A stretch of DNA of 64,000 bases, from the NCBI RefSeq assembly GCF_020166415.1, contig NZ_JAIQXV010000012.1, positions 62,001-126,000 on the forward strand. Reading direction: 5' to 3'. A program made the translations under genes and the position numbers. The notes under the pieces were generated by a model. That model saw only the letters and a list, made by a program, of their open reading frames with translations, did not search any database and had not been told where the DNA came from. Of the stretch, positions 60,355 through 64,000 are shown one piece after another (position 1 is the stretch's first letter; the number at the start of each line of letters is the position of its first letter). The DNA is from Deinococcus multiflagellatus. GTDB lineage: Bacteria > Deinococcota > Deinococci > Deinococcales > Deinococcaceae.

Positions 60355-61041
60355 ATGAACACTGACCTTCCCGGCCTTTCACAGGTGCTCGCCTTCGTGC
60401 AGCAGAGTCAGGAAAACCCCCTCAGAAGCACCGGCGCGCAGGCAGTGACCTTTACCGGCGATCTGTACAACGTCGTCGGCAGCACCTACGACCCGAAACA
60501 TGTTCCTGGACACCTCGGTGAAAGTTGGAAAGCGCTGCTGATCAGCATGGGCATTGCCGCGTCTAGCCCCTGCTACGTGACGAACGACCCGGCGCCGCCA
60601 GACAAGAGTCACCCGGCCTTCAGCGTGGGGGGCCATATGACGGTGCAGAGCGACGGCAGTGTGCCCAACCGCACCTGTTTCCTGATGCCGCTGTGCTCGT
60701 GGCACAACAGCACCAGTCGCGACGGGATCCGATTCACCCACACCCTGACGCAGATGCTGCAGTTGACAGGTTACATGCTGGGCGAGCTCGCAGCGACGTT
60801 CCAACTGCGGCTGCCCAGTGACGCCCCGTACGCCCTGCTGTATTACGTTGAGTCGGCCCAGGACTGGCGGTTCAAGGATCTCTACGAACATGACGTGACA
60901 GCGTGGGCGCAGACACTGGCTGATGCGGGAACACCAGACCTTCACGTGTTGATTGAGCGGGTCCAGGCCCCCGATCCGCAGCACATCGTCCGGTCCGTGT
61001 CCCTTCCAGGCTTCAATGCACCGGAGCTGGCGCGCTTCTGA
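60355..61041 (+). CDS. Unknown 228-residue protein
   Basis: ATG behind CAGGAG. It contains TCFLMPLCSWHNSTSRDG (about 107-124) with two Cys and a His, perhaps a ligand site, and a C-terminal alpha/beta part. No family recognised. It sits beside the 249-residue gene, which has a similar GC content. The pair may have come in together. Confidence 0.55.
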   Translation: MNTDLPGLSQVLAFVQQSQENPLRSTGAQAVTFTGDLYNVVGSTYDPKHVPGHLGESWKALLISMGIAASSPCYVTNDPAPPDKSHPAFSVGGHMTVQSDGSVPNRTCFLMPLCSWHNSTSRDGIRFTHTLTQMLQLTGYMLGELAATFQLRLPSDAPYALLYYVESAQDWRFKDLYEHDVTAWAQTLADAGTPDLHVLIERVQAPDPQHIVRSVSLPGFNAPELARF

Positions 61042-61361
61042 GACGTCTCTCCTTTCATTGAAGAGAGCCGCCAGACCTCTGTCGGGGAGACTCCCAATGT
61101 TCGCCCCAGCGGCGTGAGAGGAAATTTCCTCTCACGCCGCTGAATTCTGCCTGAAGCGCCCTGGCCGATCACCAGCATCCACGGCGGCACCAGCCACAGT
61201 GGCCACATCCGAGCGTAGAGATTGGGCGCGCCGAGCATGACCCGGCCCTGCACCATCTGCGCCTGCGCCCAGTCCCCCTGGGCTACGGTTCGCCCAGCGC
61301 GGCTCACCACCGCGCTGAAGCCCACCTCCGAGGCCAGCACCAGCGGCAGCCCGGCACTCAC
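60942..61361 (-). pseudogene. Doubtful frame with one membrane segment
   Basis: From GTG 61361 the first 75 residues look natural (LVLASEVGFSAVVSRAGRTV; LWLVPPWMLVIG), but the frame then runs through the 36-base palindrome and 100 bases into the convergent gene. The 3-prime part is probably not coding. It may be a decayed or frameshifted gene. Confidence 0.3.
61107..61142. terminator. 36-base perfect palindrome between convergent genes
   Basis: Two 18-base arms with no spacer (61107-61124 and 61125-61142), centre GAAATTTC. Symmetric terminator, or a site for a dimeric DNA-binding protein or resolvase. Confidence 0.7.
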
Positions 61362-61441
61362 CGCTGCAGCTCGCGGCCGCGAGCTGCAGCTGCGCGGTCC
61401 AGGGCCGCCTGTTCGAGGCAGGCATCCCCAGCACCCGGTGC

Positions 61442-61552
61442 CTACTGGGCCAGCTGGACCTCGGGGATGGCGAGCAGGCGCTGTTCAAAGGCGGGCGTGG
61501 CCTGGGTGACGCCGCAGAGGGCCAGGCTGAGGATCAACAGGTGCTCTGTCAT
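61442..61552 (-). CDS. Small secreted peptide, possibly truncated
   Basis: 36 residues: signal peptide (LLILSLALCGVTQA) and 18 mature residues, then TAG. The frame continues for 27 sense codons past the TAG and ends in a TGA overlapping GTG 61361, as if the two were once one gene with a nonsense mutation. Confidence 0.35.
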   Translation of the reverse strand: MTEHLLILSLALCGVTQATPAFEQRLLAIPEVQLAQ

Positions 61553-61610
61553 GGGGATTTCCTTGTTCAGAACGTGGGTCAGGCGGGGGCGGGTGGACGG
61601 CCAGATGAAC

Positions 61611-62651
61611 TCAGGGGGCGGTGGCCGGGCCACCGGCCACCATCCCGCCTTCGGGCGCCATCTCCAGGGGCGAGCTGATTCGGTCCAGATATGGCTGGAG
61701 GGCCGTGGTGTCCAGGTCCCCCTGTTGAGCCGCGTGAGCCAGGTCGTCGAGCACGGCCCGGTGCTGCACGAAAAACCGCTCAAGCACCTGGAGCTGCGCG
61801 CGGCGCAACGCCCGGATGACGTCGGCGTTGAACGCCAGGGCTTCGGGGGTCTGGGCGCCGTGCAGGAGCCCTGGAACGTCCGGTGACGCGGCAAAGAAGT
61901 GGGTGGCCAGCCGGGTGTGAGCCGCCATATCGGCAGCGGCGCCGTGCAGCGTCGTTCCAAACACCACGGTTTCTGCAGCCTGTCCGGCCAGGGTCTGCAG
62001 CATCCGCTGCTCCAGCTCCGCCCGGGTCACCGGACCAGGGTTCCGCTGCAGATGGACCGCCACCCCAGACCGGCCACCCATCGTCAGGGTCAGGCTGCGC
62101 TTCCAGCTGGTCGTCCACCCCGCCGTCACCAACACGCGCGCGGCAGCGCGGACCGCCCACACCTGCTGCTCCTGAGTCGAGCCGGGTGTAGCGGACAGGC
62201 GGTGCTCCGTCCATGGCCGGTCGAGGGGCAGCGCGTCTTGCCGGGACACCGCCATGCGCGCCAGGCCCCCCAGGAGCAGGAGCGCCCCGACAACGAGAGC
62301 CGCCGCCTGGGGGTCGCGGTCAAAGCCTGCAAGCAGGGGGTCGGCCACCATTTTGACCGCGAAGATCAGCAGGAAATAACCGGCCAGAAAGGTGCGCAGC
62401 CCAGGCAACGTCTGGAGCAGGGGACGGCCGCGCAGGCCCACGTCGAGCCCCACCTTTAAGACGAGCAGGCCCACGAACAGCGGGGCCCACGTGTGAAGCG
62501 CCTGGAGCAGCTGCTGAGCGGGGAGGGCGGCTGGTGGGGCGGCGGCGTCGCTGAGCAGCCACGCGACCTGCACCGGCAGCACCAGAACGAGGGCGTGCCA
62601 CAGTCCAGTCCGGAGAGGCCCGTAGCGGGCCCAGGAATGGCGCGCTGTCAT
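61611..62651 (-). CDS. Membrane protein with FtsH-M41-like domain, HExxH lost
   Basis: 346 residues from ATG 62651. Four hydrophobic segments lie at about 18-38, 58-72, 88-105 and 118-135. The C-terminal 170 residues parallel the peptidase M41 domain of FtsH: MLQTLAGQAAETVVFGTTLH, then GAAADMAAHTRLATHFF. The AAA domain is absent, and where the zinc motif HEAGH should be I read VRAAARVLV. If the match holds it is a pseudo-enzyme, perhaps a regulator or decoy of FtsH. Confidence is moderate because similarity was judged by eye. Confidence 0.55.
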   Translation of the reverse strand: MTARHSWARYGPLRTGLWHALVLVLPVQVAWLLSDAAAPPAALPAQQLLQALHTWAPLFVGLLVLKVGLDVGLRGRPLLQTLPGLRTFLAGYFLLIFAVKMVADPLLAGFDRDPQAAALVVGALLLLGGLARMAVSRQDALPLDRPWTEHRLSATPGSTQEQQVWAVRAAARVLVTAGWTTSWKRSLTLTMGGRSGVAVHLQRNPGPVTRAELEQRMLQTLAGQAAETVVFGTTLHGAAADMAAHTRLATHFFAASPDVPGLLHGAQTPEALAFNADVIRALRRAQLQVLERFFVQHRAVLDDLAHAAQQGDLDTTALQPYLDRISSPLEMAPEGGMVAGGPATAP

Positions 62652-62728
62652 AAGGCTGCCGCAGAGCCGGGCAGTATGGGGCACTTGCCAGTACGGATGG
62701 ACGAGGAAACGAGAAGGAACGGTGTCAT
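62648..62728 (-). CDS. Leader peptide 2, coupled
   Basis: 26 residues starting MTPFLLVSSS, with GGAG before its ATG. Its TGA overlaps the ATG of the membrane-protein gene (ATGA). It may be a real small protein or a coupling leader. Confidence 0.35.
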   Translation of the reverse strand: MTPFLLVSSSIRTGKCPILPGSAAAL

Positions 62729-62796
62729 AGGGTCTCCAGGTGAGGTGATGGGGCGGGGGCGCGGGGGCGGTTAGGGTGCCGGTCGGGCACGTCCAT
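62725..62796 (-). CDS. Leader peptide 1 after class A element
   Basis: 23 residues, basic and Pro-rich (MDVPDRHPNRPRAPAPSPHL). ATG 62796, or GTG 62790, which sits at the usual class A distance. Its TGA overlaps the ATG of leader 2, giving a chain of three coupled frames. Confidence 0.35.
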   Translation of the reverse strand: MDVPDRHPNRPRAPAPSPHLETL

Positions 62797-62828
62797 CAGC
62801 CTCCTGGGGCGCTGGTGCGCCTGGTCAA
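62797..62828 (-). promoter_or_regulatory. Class A start-site element 8 (minus strand)
   Basis: TTGAC at 62828-62824, seven bases, ACCAGCGCCCC at 62816-62806. GTG 62790 is 15 bases on and ATG 62796 nine. Confidence 0.65.
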
Positions 62829-62896
62829 GGGGTGGTCTCACCTCCTCTGCCAGCTGCCTTTTGGTCCTCTCGCCTGCCCTACACGTCCAGGCCGCT

Positions 62897-63311
62897 TTAC
62901 GGCTCCCGAAAGGTGAGGCCCAGTGAGCTGAGGCCTGCCTCCACTGGCGGGAGGGCTCTCGCCGGCACACTGCGGTTGGTACTCGCACCTGGACCGACGG
63001 CCTTGAGGTGCCTGACTTCGTACTCCCAGTGACTGGATTCCCTCACCGTGAGGTCTCGCGGCGCGTCCGTCTCCTGCATGATGAGCAGGTCATCGAGAAA
63101 AAATTCTGGGGCCTCCCCGTTTGGCTCGTTGGGCCAGCCACACAGCATGAATTGACTGTAGGCCTTCCAGGCCGCGTACACCGGCCCCAACGTCCAGCCT
63201 TTCAGCTCGGGGGCGTTGGAGGTTCTGAAGCCTTTCCCGGTCGCTGGGCAAGTCCCGCTCATCCCAGCCCATCGCCTGGCACCGCTCGCGCCACGGGGTT
63301 GGGTCCAGCAC
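62897..63311 (-). pseudogene. Frameshifted unknown gene
   Basis: From GTG 63311 the first 40 residues look natural (DPTPWRERCQAMGWDERDLP), then the natural sequence moves to the +1 frame (APELKGWTLGPVYAAWKAYS onward, ending at 62897). The switch lies near a run of five C at about 63210-63225. It may be a sequencing error, a real mutation or programmed frameshifting. Family unknown. Confidence 0.45.
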
Positions 63312-63374
63312 GATTTCCTGTTTTTCTTTTGGCAGGAGTGTCTCCTGATGGGGTCCAGTGGCTGGCTCAGGCCA

Positions 63375-63821
63375 TTATTTCGGAAGCAGCATGCAGCCCA
63401 CCCCTTGGGCGGGGCCGGGCGACGGGACGGTCCAGGCACGCCCCAGATCGGTTAGTCGGTATTGCGAACGGCGCCCATGTCCAGCTGGGCGCCACCAGCA
63501 CCAGCGCTTCCACCAGGGCCAGGTGGCCCGCTCCGCTGCCTCTTGAGCTCGTTGCTGCGCGGCGGCCAGTTGCGCCTCTGCCTCCGTCTCGCCGTCCCGT
63601 GGCGCCCACCGGTGCGTCACGAGGCCGTGGTCTTCCAGCTGATCTAACCCGACGATGATTGTGGAAAATGCGATGGGCGAGCCCTGTACGAGGGTTTCTC
63701 TGAGCCCTACGTTCTGGACAAACCACCACTCGAAAGGGCGCTGCTGCATGGCTTGAAGGACCGTGAAGCCAGCCCGGTCAATGGGCCGGAGCGGTGGTTG
63801 AGGGATGACGTCCTGGGTCAT
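63375..63821 (-). CDS. PadR-like winged-helix protein
   Basis: 148 residues from ATG 63821, overlapping the stop of the gene at the right edge (ATGA). The winged helix covers about 18-60 and 100-130 (GLDQLEDHGLVTHRW; RRSQYRLTDLGRAW), split by an Ala/Glu/Trp-rich helical insertion. It could regulate this leftward operon. DNA targets are unknown. Confidence 0.6.
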   Translation of the reverse strand: MTQDVIPQPPLRPIDRAGFTVLQAMQQRPFEWWFVQNVGLRETLVQGSPIAFSTIIVGLDQLEDHGLVTHRWAPRDGETEAEAQLAAAQQRAQEAAERATWPWWKRWCWWRPAGHGRRSQYRLTDLGRAWTVPSPGPAQGVGCMLLPK

Positions 63822-64000
63822 CGGCCGGTCCCTTCCCGCGCGCCGCTGGGCCCGCCCGCCACACCTTGGAAGAGCGGCGCCATGGACAGGCTCGGGAACT
63901 TGTGAGATGGGACGTTCATGGCCAGCGTCTGGATCTGAAATCGCGTCATGGCGCTGGTCAGCAGGTCACGCAGTGGTGGGTTGAGGGCGTCTGGGAAGTT
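63818..64000 (-). CDS. Partial gene at right edge
   Basis: The last 60 residues of a leftward gene (RFQIQTLAMNVPSHKFPSLS near its end), which begins outside the window. No family recognised. It overlaps the PadR-like start by four bases, so the two share an operon. Confidence 0.55.
   Translation of the reverse strand, partial: NFPDALNPPLRDLLTSAMTRFQIQTLAMNVPSHKFPSLSMAPLFQGVAGGPSGAREGTGR

Noticed and set aside
8559..62828. Class A as a conserved peptide (LARRTSAPG)
   Set aside because: Most copies are not translated, or are read in other frames, and copies occur on both strands.
8559..62828. Class A as a standard sigma-70 promoter
   Set aside because: A TTG box is present at -35 but no AT-rich -10 box follows in any copy.
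1..64000. CRISPR array, tRNA, rRNA, transposase
   Set aside because: No regularly spaced direct repeats, no cloverleaf, no transposase motifs found on reading both strands.

Overview
The window is a very GC-rich, gene-dense stretch of what looks like a conjugative megaplasmid or large integrative element from a Deinococcus-type bacterium. That placement is an inference. It rests on the two-OB-fold single-stranded DNA-binding protein, the many start codons without a Shine-Dalgarno site (leaderless style) and the base composition. There are no rRNA or tRNA genes, no CRISPR array and no insertion sequence that I can support.

Layout, left to right. (1) 1-7.9 kb: a tail-to-head coupled type IV secretion operon (VirB4-like ATPase, VirB5/TrbJ-like, VirB6/TrbL-like, VirD4/TraG coupling protein, degenerate phospholipase-D-fold protein) ending in a strong terminator. 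(2) 8.6-11.2 kb: a small membrane protein, a SpoIIIAA-like ATPase and a convergent unknown gene. (3) 11.8-19.5 kb: DNA-maintenance genes: SSB, a second SSB-like protein, a divergent sliding clamp (DnaN-like), a ParB-like protein and small plasmid-type proteins. (4) 19.7-23.4 kb: a protease module (trypco2-like protein, zincin, HU-like protein, secreted trypsin-like protease and a coupled secreted partner), partly in less GC-rich DNA. (5) 23.7-34.4 kb: a DUF7007-like protein, a compact RNA polymerase beta-prime (RpoC) homologue with its catalytic motifs intact, an AAA/VWA pair and a TOPRIM primase-like protein. (6) 34.4-39.5 kb: a 1675-residue methylase-helicase. (7) 39.9-49.0 kb: a PRTRC cassette (E, C, B, ThiF) with a tandem run of about six related 250-285-residue proteins inserted. 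(8) 49-64 kb: unknowns, an acyltransferase, a lipoprotein, a second HU-like protein, RecD2 helicase, a membrane protein with an FtsH-M41-like domain lacking its HExxH, and a leftward operon running off the right end.

The strongest undescribed signal is two families of start-site elements. Class A (10 copies, both strands) is TTGCC-N6-ACCAGCGCCCC-N13..15-start codon. Class B (15 copies) is a hairpin whose stem sequence changes from copy to copy while pairing is kept, usually TGGCC...GGCCCA, followed in 13 copies by exactly nine bases and then the start codon. Class A places a TTG box about 36 bases before the start codon, as expected for a -35 box if transcripts are leaderless. The element carries its own beta-prime-like subunit, whose gene itself has a class A element, so I propose a dedicated element transcription system. 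That link is inference, and no matching beta subunit or sigma factor lies in the window.

How the genes may work together: the conjugation apparatus moves the element; clamp, SSBs, primase-like protein, RecD2 and methylase-helicase handle its DNA; ParB and HU-like proteins keep and package it; PRTRC is a ubiquitin-like E1/E2 cassette of unknown target; the RpoC-like protein plus the start-site elements would give the accessory genes coordinated expression.
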